Assembly: GCA_977017575.1 (NCBI GenBank)
Contig: CDRNVI010000075.1
Span: forward strand, 54,201 to 118,200
Direction of reading: 5' to 3'
DNA: 64,000 nt
From: Paramoeba atlantica
Taxonomy: Eukaryota > Discosea
Part shown: positions 10,786 through 20,307 of the stretch, in pieces
Layout of the letters: each line of letters begins with the position of its first letter
Numbering within the stretch: position 1 is the stretch's first letter
Notes under the pieces: model-generated
Told to the model about the DNA's origin: nothing
The model's database searches: none
What the model saw: only the letters and a program-made list of their open reading frames with translations
Translations under genes and position numbers: made by a program

Positions 10786-12348
10786 CTAGTGACTCCTCTT
10801 TGCACTCGAAGTGCCGCTCGTCACCCCTCCGCGAAAACCCGGGGTCAAGCGAGTAGACGATTGATTTAACGGGCAGTTCGCTCGGAAATGACCTGGTTTG
10901 TGGCAGCGGTAGCAGAGAAAGGCCGGGCGATTCGTCGATTGTTTAGATACCGTCATGTTCCGTAGCTTTTCTTCTGCAACTGCCTTGGAGTACGCGTCCT
11001 TCGTTTCGTCATCTTTGTGCAGTTTTAACTGAACGCGCTCTACCTGAATTCCAGATGAGGCCCAATAATTATTCCGAAGTTCTTCAATTGACGTACGTAC
11101 GATTTCCATGAAATGTTCTTCGCGCCAGAAAGGATAGATTCGGGCTGCCTGGATCCACTCCTGTACTATTTTAAACAGCCGTTCACGAATTGGAGGTGCA
11201 TTCAGCAAGAGGCCAAACTCGGGATGGGCCCGCAAATCACGTATGAGATCCCGGACGCGGAGCTCATCCTCCGACTCCAGCCATGGTCCCCACGTGAGGG
11301 GGTCGTTCGCGGTGAATCGGGCCGGGTCAGTAATGGGTGCATTAGGAGTCTTAGGTTCCTCGTCCGCCTTTCGGCCACCAGGCATCTTAGCACGTACTCG
11401 AACAATTTCTAAGGAGTAGTACTCGATGTCCGGAAAAGGGAAGTCGTACGCCATTCCGGGATCGTCAGTCCACACAGCTTCCATGGTACCTGACCCGTCC
11501 GATTTCAAGCGTACATTCCCAGTGACAGTATCGCGCACTGCATCGCCTTGATGGCCCCAAACCGCCTCTACCGACACGTCGTAACCTTTCGCAGAAATCA
11601 GCGTCTTCTTTCTCACACATAATGAACAAGAATAAATAAAATGAAACCAATTCCTAAATCATGTAATATCTTTCTTCATAAAGCAATTCAAAGAATTCAA
11701 CTGCTTTAGTATCCTCACCACCTATCCATGAAAAGAAATTAAGGTACCTGGCCATTTCAATCAAACTTACAGTATTTGAAACAAATCCACAACAAACTCC
11801 TTTACTTACGAACGGGCATCCCGTCCGCCAACTCCGCGAAGTGGTTGGGGGTTGGTGGGCGGGCGCAATAAAAAGGTTAGAGAAGGAGTGTCACTATACC
11901 AAACTAAATAAATGAAATCTCTAAACAAAACAAACAAATCATATCTCATAATATAAATATTATGTGCCCCCAAGGGCCATTATATCAATCATCCTAAATT
12001 TCTAAACGTACACTTATATAAACAAAACAAACAAATCATATCTCATAATATAAATATTATGTGCCCCGAAGGGCCATTATATCAATCATCCTAAATTTCT
12101 AAACGTATACTTATAATCAAAGTCTGAACCTTCTGTGCGAATTCCGCCTTAGCTTCCCCCGACATTGCCGCCGAACCTGTTCCCCCCCGAAGCAAAGCCG
12201 CCACTTGCTCCGGGTTAAGCGTGGTACGTTGCTCCCCATACTGCAAACTTGGGTCAACCGGATTAGGGGAAGAAGGATCTTCTCGAACAGGACTCTGTTG
12301 CCTCCCCATTGACAACGTACGGCGAACAGTATTCAAAATGCCGGACAT
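10786..12348 (-). pseudogene. Gag-like protein of VIPER #1, split by a solo element
   Basis: Begins at ATG 12348, reads MSGILNTVRRTLSMG... to 12116, is interrupted by 522 bp (11594-12115), and resumes at 11593 in frame, ending at 10786. Without the insert it is about 346 residues, colinear with the intact Gag of #4 (58522-59559). The C-terminal part has a CCHC zinc knuckle (CYRCHKPGHFRANC), typical of nucleic-acid-binding Gag proteins. The last codons form a small hairpin (10802-10814, minus strand GCACT TCG AGTGC) that covaries with #4. Confidence 0.85.
11594..12115 (-). mobile_element. solo VIPER #1 terminus (A-linker-B)
   Basis: 522 bp, exactly 251 (A) + 24 (linker) + 247 (B), inserted in gag without target duplication; removing it restores the frame (..QTLI/AKGYD..). 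No coding sequence. It has the composition expected if A1 and A2 of a full element recombine, deleting ORFs and B1, comparable in logic to a solo LTR. It could also be an independently mobile short derivative. Confidence 0.9.
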
Positions 12349-12350
12349 TC

Positions 12351-12601
12351 GCAATAAAAAGGTTAGAGAAGGAGTGTCACTATACCAAACTAAATAAATG
12401 AAATCTCTAAACAAAACAAACAAATCATATCTCATAATATAAATATTATGTGCCCCCAAGGGCCATTATATCAATCATCCTAAATTTCTAAACGTACACT
12501 TATATAAACAAAACAAACAAATCATATCTCATAATATAAATATTATGTGCCCCGAAGGGCCATTATATCAATCATCCTAAATTTCTAAACGTATACTTAT
12601 A
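12351..12601 (-). repeat. VIPER #1 repeat A1 (5' end)
   Basis: 251 bp directly upstream of the gag ATG; near-identical to A2. On the minus strand it begins TATAAGTATACG and would hold the promoter and 5' UTR. Confidence 0.85.
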
Positions 12602-12898
12602 GTTTACTCAGCTTTTCAATCAGTTTATGTTCCACAACTTTCGCACTTCCTATGTATCCACCTAACACTTTGATGGACTGTTCGCATGTTGTGACGCCAA
12701 GCTCCTTGAGGTTGGTGTTATTTAATACTTCGTTTGTGTTTCGGAACCACTCGCATTTTCCGTAGTTTATATGTAAATTCAAATCCTGGGTAAGTTCACG
12801 TAAATGATGAAAAGCTGCCTCCAGTGACTTTATATTCTTTGAGCTCATTGTAACGTCGTCTTGGTACGCTCGAATTTTTACTTCGGGATAATTTTTGG
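12602..12898 (-). pseudogene. A-type LINE: RT catalytic box region (segment 4 of 5)
   Basis: Reads NYPEVKIRAYQDDVTMSS (the Y-x-D-D catalytic box), then LNLHINYGKCEWF and VLGGYIG up to the VIPER #1 junction. It directly continues the RT piece ending at 25040 (..PLKEVSKN): the full LINE at 34672-38604 has the same residues uninterrupted. The right edge carries one copy of the 10-bp TAATTTTTGG (12889-12898). Confidence 0.9.
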
Positions 12899-13756
12899 CT
12901 AGGGGGGACCTTCGATGAGTACTCATCGTAAGTTGTAGACTTTCGATGAGTCTCACGGAAAGTTGTAGACTTTCGATGAGTACTCATCGAAGGTGTTTTT
13001 GACTTTTTCAATTTTTCGTATTTTATCAATTTTTTGCGAAGGGCCAACTGTGAGCGTAGCCCTGGGACATAATAATATTTTTTGGCGACCCGTGCGCTCC
13101 ATGCGGAGGTGGTGGATATTGGCACGGCGGGCGGAGGAGGAGTTGGCATCACGGCCTTCTTTTTCCGGCGGGCACAAAAGTCCTTGACTTCCACCGTAAA
13201 TTTCCGTTCGTTGAGAACTCAACGAACGTACCCCCAACCCGTCTACCCCTTCCGCAGGATTGTCCAGAGGCAAGGCCCAACTGTGAGCGTAGCCCTGTTG
13301 TTTTTTGTAAGACGGATTCTTCAGCTATTTTGCCGGTTTTAACGTAGGTATCATGTTTCCGTTACGTTGATGGCCATCAGACTATGAGTAGATCATATGT
13401 TTTCTTTTTGTAAATTATGCAGTCTGATTTAGCTTCTATTATCGATTAGGAGTTCGGATTCTCTTTTGACCATGGGACATAATAATATCTTTTGGCGCCC
13501 CGCGCGCTCCAGCACGCGGGTAGCGCACTGGGAACCTGTGTCTACCCCTTCCGAAGGATTGTGAATTTGTTTTATACAAACGCTTCAGTTTGTTTGCCAC
13601 AAACGCTTCGGTGAGTAATAAAAAAACCTCGAAAATCTCTATTAGGGTCGCTCAAAAACGCTTCGATGAGTACTCATCGAAAGTTGTAGACTCTCGATGA
13701 GACTCACGGAAAGTTGTAGACTTTCGATGAGTACTCATCGAAGGTCCCCCCTACCC
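12899..13756. mobile_element. single-copy TIR element at the left of array 1
   Basis: 858 bp with TIRs at both ends. Each TIR region contains palindromes of the form TTCGATGA-GTAC-TCATCGAA and the phrase AAGTTGTAGAC. The middle holds the GGCCCAACTGTGAGCGTAGCCC motif and an open minus frame with TTSAWSARVAKKY (about 13040-13170) that recurs at 16247-16546. No transposase, so probably non-autonomous. Confidence 0.7.
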
Positions 13757-13883
13757 AAATAAACTTGCTCGATAATGATAGTTCTAAACATGCTTTCGGA
13801 TTTTTTGGATTTTGAATGACTATTGTATTTTGTTTTGAAATATTTTTTGACTGGCTTTTTCCACGGGGGCGGACTTCTCCGAG

Positions 13884-15089
13884 TCAACTTCTTAGGCCAG
13901 ACCCCCGCGCCTGAAAACCCCCTCTCGACACGCCTCTCCCAACTGGTACGCTAGGGTAAGTTCCCCGAGACACTCCACGGTAAAAACCGCCTCGATATCC
14001 ATCTCTGCTTCGCATTCGCCCTCGTGTTCCATATGAAATGCTTCGTCGTATGGTATTTCCGAGAGTGTCATCACTACGCTGATTTTCATAATGCGTTCGA
14101 ACGTATGAAGAATCCGCTCCACGATAAACGCCTTGGGTTATTCGAAGTTTATCTAACAGTTGTTGACCTATACTTACTTCATGGAGTTCTTCTTCAATTC
14201 CCCCACGACGGGCAGCCTCATGCATCCACTGCTTCAGAAGACCCCAGAGAAACGCGACCTCTTCTGTCATTACTGTTGGAAGCTCCAAATCGATTCGAAT
14301 CCTCTGTTCAAGCATGTCTATGCTGAGTGGGTCGCCAGAGCGTAAGTATACGTTCCATGTTCGGACGTTGTGGAATACAAACTTTGTTGAATCCTCTGTT
14401 CCGACAAGTTCTGGATCTTCGATCTTCCCCGGCATCACCGGAATCTTTGTTACTGTCTCAATCTTGATATACGAGACCCCGTCTTTTGGCAAAGGGTAAT
14501 CACCTTTCTCATACGTCACGACCAAAATCGGATTCCCTTGTTCATCACAACTTGCTCTGGGGGAGCCACGCCACGTTATTGATGTCTCAGGACCGTTTAG
14601 TGTTAAATACCAAGTGACCTCGATCTCAATTTCGTTCTCCTCCAGAAGTTCTGAGATAGCAATTATTTTTTCTTGAATCTCATCCTCGTTGAGAGCGCGG
14701 ATAGCCAGTGCATCTCGGCGATCTACCTGGTTTCTTGTGGACCGTTGAACCGAAGCCTGGGATGCAGCTTGTGAGGGAACTTGAGTTTGAGTCGGGGACA
14801 AAGATTGTGCTATGATAGTAGGCAAAATTTTCGTAAGCTCTTGGCGAATCATCAATCCAATGTTTTCTTGTGCTCTTTCCAATCTCGTCACCTGACTCGA
14901 TACTTCTTCCATCGTCAGCCGCATTTTGTTAAAGTCTGCTTCAATTTCAACAGCCTGTTCAGCATTTGCAACGAATTCCGGGATTGCACTATGTGTGGGT
15001 GCTGGACCCGGTGTATGAAAAACTTCATTAGTATTCGAACTTCGAACAATCTCTTCGTTCTCTTTTTCGGCCGTAGCTTTGCGGACCAT
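13884..15089 (-). CDS. Gag-like protein a of VIPER #6, unit 1
   Basis: 401 residues from ATG 15089. The N-terminal 110 residues are acidic with a likely coiled coil (EADFNKMRLTMEEVSSQVTR), the middle has a conserved Gag block (VRTWNVYLRSGDPLSIDMLE...LLKQWMHEAA, LLDKLRITQGVYRGADSSYV) shared with VIPER #2 Gag, and the C-terminus is Arg/Gly-rich (RGGFYRGVSRG) instead of a CCHC knuckle. RG repeats suggest RNA binding. After the stop comes a conserved GACTC...GAGTC-like pair and the beginning of the YR leader, cut off by the TIR terminus at 13756. Intact as a frame but without its YR/RT partners. Confidence 0.75.
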   Translation of the reverse strand: MVRKATAEKENEEIVRSSNTNEVFHTPGPAPTHSAIPEFVANAEQAVEIEADFNKMRLTMEEVSSQVTRLERAQENIGLMIRQELTKILPTIIAQSLSPTQTQVPSQAASQASVQRSTRNQVDRRDALAIRALNEDEIQEKIIAISELLEENEIEIEVTWYLTLNGPETSITWRGSPRASCDEQGNPILVVTYEKGDYPLPKDGVSYIKIETVTKIPVMPGKIEDPELVGTEDSTKFVFHNVRTWNVYLRSGDPLSIDMLEQRIRIDLELPTVMTEEVAFLWGLLKQWMHEAARRGGIEEELHEVSIGQQLLDKLRITQGVYRGADSSYVRTHYENQRSDDTLGNTIRRSISYGTRGRMRSRDGYRGGFYRGVSRGTYPSVPVGRGVSRGGFQARGSGLRS

Positions 15090-15194
15090 GAAAAAAAATC
15101 GTTTGAAAAGTTGTGTAAAGGAATGATCCTGAGAAATAAAAGTAAAAGCATAATGAAATGTTCAGTAGACGGAATCGAAATTACTTTCTCAAGT

Positions 15195-15320
15195 TTACAG
15201 CATTATAATTCCTAGCACTGCCGATGCATAAACCAATCTGGCGCACAAGGACTCATATATGTGCAGAGGTGCATGCGATGCTATGCCTGGTGGAATTTTC
15301 CGAAGAAATCGGTCACAGTG
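15195..15320 (-). pseudogene. RT thumb fragment of a VIPER-like element, unit 1
   Basis: Reads FLRKIPPGIASHAPLHIYESLCARLVYASAVLG, matching the RT-to-RNase H connection of VIPER #2 (MHQLESLCARLLYASGIL). It is fused in frame behind the truncated gag-b and followed by the leader of gag-a. Copies lie at 18956-19081 and 22717-22842. A scrap left by recombination between elements. (Motif split here: KIPPGIASHAP and ESLCARLVYASAVLG are the key parts.). Confidence 0.65.
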
Positions 15321-15924
15321 AAAAGTAGCCAAGCCCGCGCGATGTTCCCCGACTGTAGGGTCCTTGTCGACGTTTCTGCACGTTAATACTGTGGTGTATT
15401 CCATTTCCAATGACGTCTTCCGGATCGTTTTGAGCTTGATAAATCATTCGGAGGTAATTGGGGTCCGCACCACGATAAACTCCTTGTTGCATACGAAGGT
15501 CGTCGAGAGCACGTTGTCCAGTCCGGACTTGGGGCACGTTTTCCTGGTCGATTCCGCCTCTTCCTTTCATGTCGTTCATCCACTCTACAAGCACTTCCCA
15601 CATTGGACGCAAATTGTTTGGCAACGGTGAAGGCAGCGCTAGAGCAGTTTGTACGCGTATAATCAAGAAATCAACACCAAATTCGCTGTTTGTCATTAAA
15701 TATTTGTTCCAAGTCCGAACATCTCTAATCTTAAAGTCATCTTGATCATTTGGAGTTGATTCGGTGTTGTCAACAGCTTGCTCTAACCGATCAGGCATCG
15801 CTGGTTCACTTTGAACAATTTCAATACGTGTGTACTTGACTTTAGGATTCGGCAACTTGTAGTTTCCAGAAAGATAACTTACGGTAATACTTTTCCCTTC
15901 TTCCTCGCGAACAAAACTACCCAC
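15313..15924 (-). pseudogene. Gag-like protein b of VIPER #6, truncated, unit 1
   Basis: About 200 residues without a convincing start codon. It has the same Gag block as gag-a but diverged (VRTWNKYLMTNSEFGVDFL, LVEWMNDM, LDDLRMQQGVYRGADPNYL). The Arg/Gly tail is cut short by fusion to the RT scrap. In array 2 the same gene keeps a longer tail (51533-52261). Confidence 0.7.
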
Positions 15925-16017
15925 CTAGAAGGAAAAAGAATAGAAAAATATTCTGTAAAAAAATAATATGCTATTTTGTAATTCGTCACTACGAAGGTAA
16001 TAAAGGCCAGGGGGGGC

Positions 16018-16152
16018 ATTCGATGAAAATTCATCGAACGCACCGTGCGTTCGATGAATATTCATTGAACGGCGTCCCGTTCGATGACCAGGCGTCCCGT
16101 TCGATGAATATTCATCGAACGGGCAGTGCGTTCGATGAATCATTCATCCAAC
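16018..16152. repeat. cluster of TTCGATGA/TCATCGAA palindromes
   Basis: Within 135 bp there are five half- or full palindromes of the form TTCGATGA-AATATT-TCATCGAA and variants, interspersed with GGGCAGTGCG or GGCGTCCC. Copies: 19779-19913, 23540-23674, 52355-52489, 55723-55857. The same half-site with other centres (GTAC, AGCT) marks the TIR ends. Could be a binding-site array for a dimeric protein or a foldback sequence. Confidence 0.75.
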
Positions 16153-16228
16153 GGGCACTGCTGCACGAATTTTTCGTCTCGATTTTTTTTGGGGGGAATT
16201 TGAACATTACCATCTCGTTTACATGTCT

Positions 16229-16373
16229 GGAGGCAAGGCCCAACTGTCAGCGAAGCCCAAGTGTGCAAGCAAGGCCCCCGTCTGCGAGCAAGGCCCAACT
16301 GTGAGCGTAGCCCGCTTCTGGAGGCAAAAGCCCCCCTTTGCGAGCAAGGCCCAACTGTGAGCGTAGCCCTGGG
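16229..16373. repeat. GGCCCAACTGTGAGCGTAGCCC minisatellite
   Basis: Three to five imperfect copies of a motif around GGCCCAACTGTGAGCGTAG, spaced by about 25-60 bp, also present singly at 13036 and 13275. Repeats with the array units and at 52566-52710 and 55934-56078. Confidence 0.7.
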
Positions 16374-16546
16374 ACATAATTATATTTTTTGGCGACCCGC
16401 GCGCTCCATGCGGAGGTGGTGTATATTAGCACGGCGGGCGGATGAGTTGGCATCACGGCCTTCTTTTTCCATCGGGCACGAGGGAGCGGCAAAATCTCAG
16501 GAGCTACTCCTGATTCTTTTGCTTTGGAGCGTGTGAACACTCCCAT
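16247..16546 (-). pseudogene. SL-tagged start of a Gag-like ORF, unit 1
   Basis: ATG 16546 gives MGVFTRSKAKESG..., which resembles the first residues of VIPER #2 Gag (MVSTRSQLADSS). A short AT-rich leader of about 23 nt separates the ATG from a complete SL footprint (16570-16606). After about 65 residues the frame enters the GGCCCAACTGTGAGC minisatellite, so the gene is truncated. Other copies: 20008-20307, 23769-24068, 52584-52883, 55952-56251. Looks like the 5' end of a retrotransposon mRNA that was trans-spliced and copied back. Confidence 0.6.
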
Positions 16547-16569
16547 GAAAGGTAAAAAAAGTAAATAAT

Positions 16570-16606
16570 CAACAAGGTACAGAAACTGTATCTTTATCGT
16601 TAAAGA
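16570..16606 (-). other. spliced-leader footprint (37 nt)
   Basis: Minus strand: TCTTTAACGATAAAGAT, then ACAGTTTCTGTACCTTGTTG. Identical copies at 20331-20367, 24092-24128, 52907-52943 and 56275-56311 (same array context) and at 40610-40646 in an unrelated context. It is followed by non-GT sequence (ATTATT), so it is a spliced copy and not an SL RNA gene. Confidence 0.75.
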
Positions 16607-16692
16607 TTATTGTACGTGTGCTTCTCTCTAGATTCGTGGGAAGCAATTTGCGAAGCCCAGCTACCTTGATAACAAATTTTAGTACCCATTTT

Positions 16693-16771
16693 GGCCGCGC
16701 GGGGGCCCCCGCGTGAGCGGGGGTGCGCGCGGCCGCGAAACGGCGAGGGCCCGCGTGAGCGGGCCTGAGCC
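16693..16771 (+). repeat. twin GC-rich hairpins with GTGA loops
   Basis: Hairpin 1 (16706-16723): 7-bp stem CCCCCGC/GCGGGGG with loop GTGA, extended by an outer stem GGCCGCGCG/CGCGCGGCC (16693-16701, 16726-16734). Hairpin 2 (16748-16765): 7-bp stem GGCCCGC/GCGGGCC, same loop, outer CGGC/GCCG. Both loops are GNRA-type only if read on the plus strand. Copies: 20454-20532, 24215-24293, 53030-53108, 56398-56476; hairpin 2 alone near 49701-49731. Confidence 0.7.
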
Positions 16772-17644
16772 GTACCCCGCGTAGGATTCCCCTGTGCGTC
16801 GTTAGTGGGAAGCAATTTGCGAAGCTCACTGAATTTCGTAGTTTTCGCTACGGAGGCGTTGTCAACGTATGTAGTGAAGTGTAGGATACTGAACGCACGG
16901 AAAAGGAAAATCAAAAAAAAATCTTGGGTGTTCCACAAAAGTCCTTGACTTCCACCGTAAATTTCCGTTCGTTGAGAACTCAACGAACGTACCCCCAACC
17001 CGTCTACCCCTTCCGCAGGATTGTCCAGAGGCAAGGCCCAACTGTGAGCGTAGCCCTGTTGTTTTTTGTAAGACGGATTCTTCAGCTATTTTGCCGGTTT
17101 TAACGTAGGTATCATGTTTCCGTTACGTTGATGGCCATCAGACTATGAGTAGATCATATGTTTTCTTTTTGTAAATTATGCAGTCTGATTTAGCTTCTAT
17201 TATCGATTAGGAGTTCGGATTCTCTTTTGACCATGGGACATAATAATATCTTTTGGCGCCCCGCGCGCTCCAGCACGCGGGTAGCGCACTGGGAACCTGT
17301 GTCTACCCCTTCCGAAGGATTGTGAATTTGTTTTATACAAACGCTTCAGTTTGTTTGCCACAAACGCTTCGGTGAGTAATAAAAAAACCTCGAAAATCTC
17401 TATTAGGGTCGCTCAAAAACGCTTCGATGAGTACTCATCGAAAGTTGTAGACTCTCGATGAGACTCACGGAAAGTTGTAGACTTTCGATGAGTACTCATC
17501 GAAGGTCCCCCCTACCCAAATAAACTTGCTCGATAATGATAGTTCTAAACATGCTTTCGGATTTTTTGGATTTTGAATGACTATTGTATTTTGTTTTGAA
17601 ATATTTTTTGACTGGCTTTTTCCACGGGGGCGGACTTCTCCGAG

Positions 17645-18850
17645 TCAACTTCTTAGGCCAGACCCCCGCGCCTGAAAACCCCCTCTCGACACGCCTCTCC
17701 CAACTGGTACGCTAGGGTAAGTTCCCCGAGACACTCCACGGTAAAAACCGCCTCGATATCCATCTCTGCTTCGCATTCGCCCTCGTGTTCCATATGAAAT
17801 GCTTCGTCGTATGGTATTTCCGAGAGTGTCATCACTACGCTGATTTTCATAATGCGTTCGAACGTATGAAGAATCCGCTCCACGATAAACGCCTTGGGTT
17901 ATTCGAAGTTTATCTAACAGTTGTTGACCTATACTTACTTCATGGAGTTCTTCTTCAATTCCCCCACGACGGGCAGCCTCATGCATCCACTGCTTCAGAA
18001 GACCCCAGAGAAACGCGACCTCTTCTGTCATTACTGTTGGAAGCTCCAAATCGATTCGAATCCTGTGTTCAAGCATGTCTATGCTGAGTGGGTCGCCAGA
18101 GCGTAAGTATACGTTCCATGTTCGGACGTTGTGGAATACAAACTTTGTTGAATCCTCTGTTCCGACAAGTTCTGGATCTTCGATCTTCCCCGGCATCACC
18201 GGAATCTTTGTTACTGTCTCAATCTTGATATACGAGACCCCGTCTTTTGGCAAAGGGTAATCACCTTTCTCATACGTCACGACCAAAATCGGATTCCCTT
18301 GTTCATCACAACTTGCTCTGGGGGAGCCACGCCACGTTATTGATGTCTCAGGACCGTTTAGTGTTAAATACCAAGTGACCTCGATCTCAATTTTGTTCTC
18401 CTCCAGAAGTTCTGAGATAGCAATTATTTTTTCTTGAATCTCATCCTCGTTGAGAGCGCGGATAGCCAGTGCATCTCGGCGATCTACCTGGTTTCTTGTG
18501 GACCGTTGAACCGAAGCCTGGGATGCAGCTTGTGAGGGAACTTGAGTTTGAGTCGGGGACAAAGATTGTGCTATGATAGTAGGCAAAATTTTCGTAAGCT
18601 CTTGGCGAATCATCAATCCAATGTTTTCTTGTGCTCTTTCCAATCTCGTCACCTGACTCGATACTTCTTCCATCGTCAGCCGCATTTTGTTAAAGTCTGC
18701 TTCAATTTCAACAGCCTGTTCAGCATTTGCAACGAATTCCGGGATTGCACTATGTGTGGGTGCTGGACCCGGTGTATGAAAAACTTCATTAGTATTCGAA
18801 CTTCGAACAATCTCTTCGTTCTCTTTTTCGGCCGTAGCTTTGCGGACCAT
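17645..18850 (-). CDS. Gag-like protein a, unit 2
   Basis: 401 residues, identical to the unit 1 copy apart from NKIEIEV in place of NEIEIEV and LEHRIRI in place of LEQRIRI. Frame intact. Confidence 0.75.
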   Translation of the reverse strand: MVRKATAEKENEEIVRSSNTNEVFHTPGPAPTHSAIPEFVANAEQAVEIEADFNKMRLTMEEVSSQVTRLERAQENIGLMIRQELTKILPTIIAQSLSPTQTQVPSQAASQASVQRSTRNQVDRRDALAIRALNEDEIQEKIIAISELLEENKIEIEVTWYLTLNGPETSITWRGSPRASCDEQGNPILVVTYEKGDYPLPKDGVSYIKIETVTKIPVMPGKIEDPELVGTEDSTKFVFHNVRTWNVYLRSGDPLSIDMLEHRIRIDLELPTVMTEEVAFLWGLLKQWMHEAARRGGIEEELHEVSIGQQLLDKLRITQGVYRGADSSYVRTHYENQRSDDTLGNTIRRSISYGTRGRMRSRDGYRGGFYRGVSRGTYPSVPVGRGVSRGGFQARGSGLRS

Positions 18851-19073
18851 GAAAAAAAATCGTTTGAAAAGTTGTGTAAAGGAATGATCCTGAGAAATAA
18901 AAGTAAAAGCATAATGAAATGTTCAGTAGACGGAATCGAAATTACTTTCTCAAGTTTACAGCATTATAATTCCTAGCACTGCCGATGCATAAACCAATCT
19001 GGCGCACAAGGACTCATATATGTGCAGAGGTGCATGCGATGCTATGCCTGGTGGAATTTTCCGAAGAAATCGG

Positions 19074-19685
19074 TCACAGTGAAAAGTAGCCAAGCCCGCG
19101 CGATGTTCCCCGACTGTAGGGTCCTTGTCGACGTTTCTGCACGTTAATACTGTGGTGTATTCCATTTCCAATGACGTCTTCCGGATCGTTTTGAGCTTGA
19201 TAAATCATTCGGAGGTAATTGGGGTCCGCACCACGATAAACTCCTTGTTGCATACGAAGGTCGTCGAGAGCACGTTGTCCAGTCCGGACTTGGGGCACGT
19301 TTTCCTGGTCGATTCCGCCTCTTCCTTTCATGTCGTTCATCCACTCTACAAGCACTTCCCACATTGGACGCAAATTGTTTGGCAACGGTGAAGGCAGCGC
19401 TAGAGCAGTTTGTACGCGTATAATCAAGAAATCAACACCAAATTCGCTGTTTGTCATTAAATATTTGTTCCAAGTCCGAACATCTCTAATCTTAAAGTCA
19501 TCTTGATCATTTGGAGTTGATTCGGTGTTGTCAACAGCTTGCTCTAACCGATCAGGCATCGCTGGTTCACTTTGAACAATTTCAATACGTGTGTACTTGA
19601 CTTTAGGATTCGGCAACTTGTAGTTTCCAGAAAGATAACTTACGGTAATACTTTTCCCTTCTTCCTCGCGAACAAAACTACCCAC
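19074..19685 (-). pseudogene. Gag-like protein b, truncated, unit 2
   Basis: Same truncated frame as 15313-15924, no protein difference seen; fused at its end to the RT thumb scrap. Confidence 0.7.
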
Positions 19686-20007
19686 CTAGAAGGAAAAAGA
19701 ATAGAAAAATATTCTGTAAAAAAATAATATGCTATTTTGTAATTCGTCACTACGAAGGTAATAAAGGCCAGGGGGGGCATTCGATGAAAATTCATCGAAC
19801 GCACCGTGCGTTCGATGAATATTCATTGAACGGCGTCCCGTTCGATGACCAGGCGTCCCGTTCGATGAATATTCATCGAACGGGCAGTGCGTTCGATGAA
19901 TCATTCATCCAACGGGCACTGCTGCACGAATTTTTCGTCTCGATTTTTTTTGGGGGGAATTTGAACATTACCATCTCGTTTACATGTCTGGAGGCAAGGC
20001 CCAACTG

Positions 20008-20307
20008 TCAGCGAAGCCCAAGTGTGCAAGCAAGGCCCCCGTCTGCGAGCAAGGCCCAACTGTGAGCGTAGCCCGCTTCTGGAGGCAAAAGCCCCCCTTT
20101 GCGAGCAAGGCCCAACTGTGAGCGTAGCCCTGGGACATAATTATATTTTTTGGCGACCCGCGCGCTCCATGCGGAGGTGGTGTATATTAGCACGGCGGGC
20201 GGATGAGTTGGCATCACGGCCTTCTTTTTCCATCGGGCACGAGGGAGCGGCAAAATCTCAGGAGCTACTCCTGATTCTTTTGCTTTGGAGCGTGTGAACA
20301 CTCCCAT
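20008..20307 (-). pseudogene. SL-tagged Gag start, unit 2
   Basis: Copy of 16247-16546 with the SL footprint at 20331-20367. Confidence 0.6.

Larger units (their letters stand above)
7541..12601 (-). mobile_element. VIPER-like YR retrotransposon #1, both ends present
   Basis: A 5061-bp element inserted in LINE A coding sequence. Joining the LINE flanks CATTCAT and GTTTACTC restores the reading frame exactly, with no target duplication, as expected for tyrosine-recombinase integration. Minus-strand order: A1 (12601-12351), gag, YR, RT/RNase H, B1 (8309-8063), A2 (8062-7812), 24-bp C-rich linker (7811-7788), B2 (7787-7541). A1 and A2 are both 251 bp and B1 and B2 both 247 bp. This is the split-direct-repeat layout of YR retroelements. 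Gag is split by a solo copy of the element's own ends, and RT lacks its palm, so it is non-autonomous. Confidence 0.9.
13757..17517. repeat. array 1 unit 1 (3761 bp)
   Basis: Order along the plus strand: leader of a VIPER #6 YR frame, gag-a (-), RT thumb scrap (-), gag-b (-), palindrome cluster, GGCCCAACTGTGAGC minisatellite, SL-tagged gag start (-), twin GC hairpins, and a TIR-element body ending at 17517. The three units differ at only a few positions that I can see. Confidence 0.9.

Noticed and set aside
11594-12115. Spliceosomal or self-splicing intron in gag
   Set aside because: Ends lack GT-AG, and the same sequence forms the termini of the surrounding element; a solo terminus explains it.
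7541-12601. Helitron, because there is no target duplication
   Set aside because: No Rep/helicase, no TC...CTRR ends; a tyrosine recombinase and split direct repeats account for duplication-free insertion.
14781-15215. Plus-strand ORF of 144 codons in each array unit
   Set aside because: It is the antisense of the gag-a N-terminus and leader; no homology or codon support.
16570-16606. SL RNA gene
   Set aside because: The leader exon is not followed by a GT donor or an SL intron; different sequences follow in different copies, so these are footprints in copied mRNAs.
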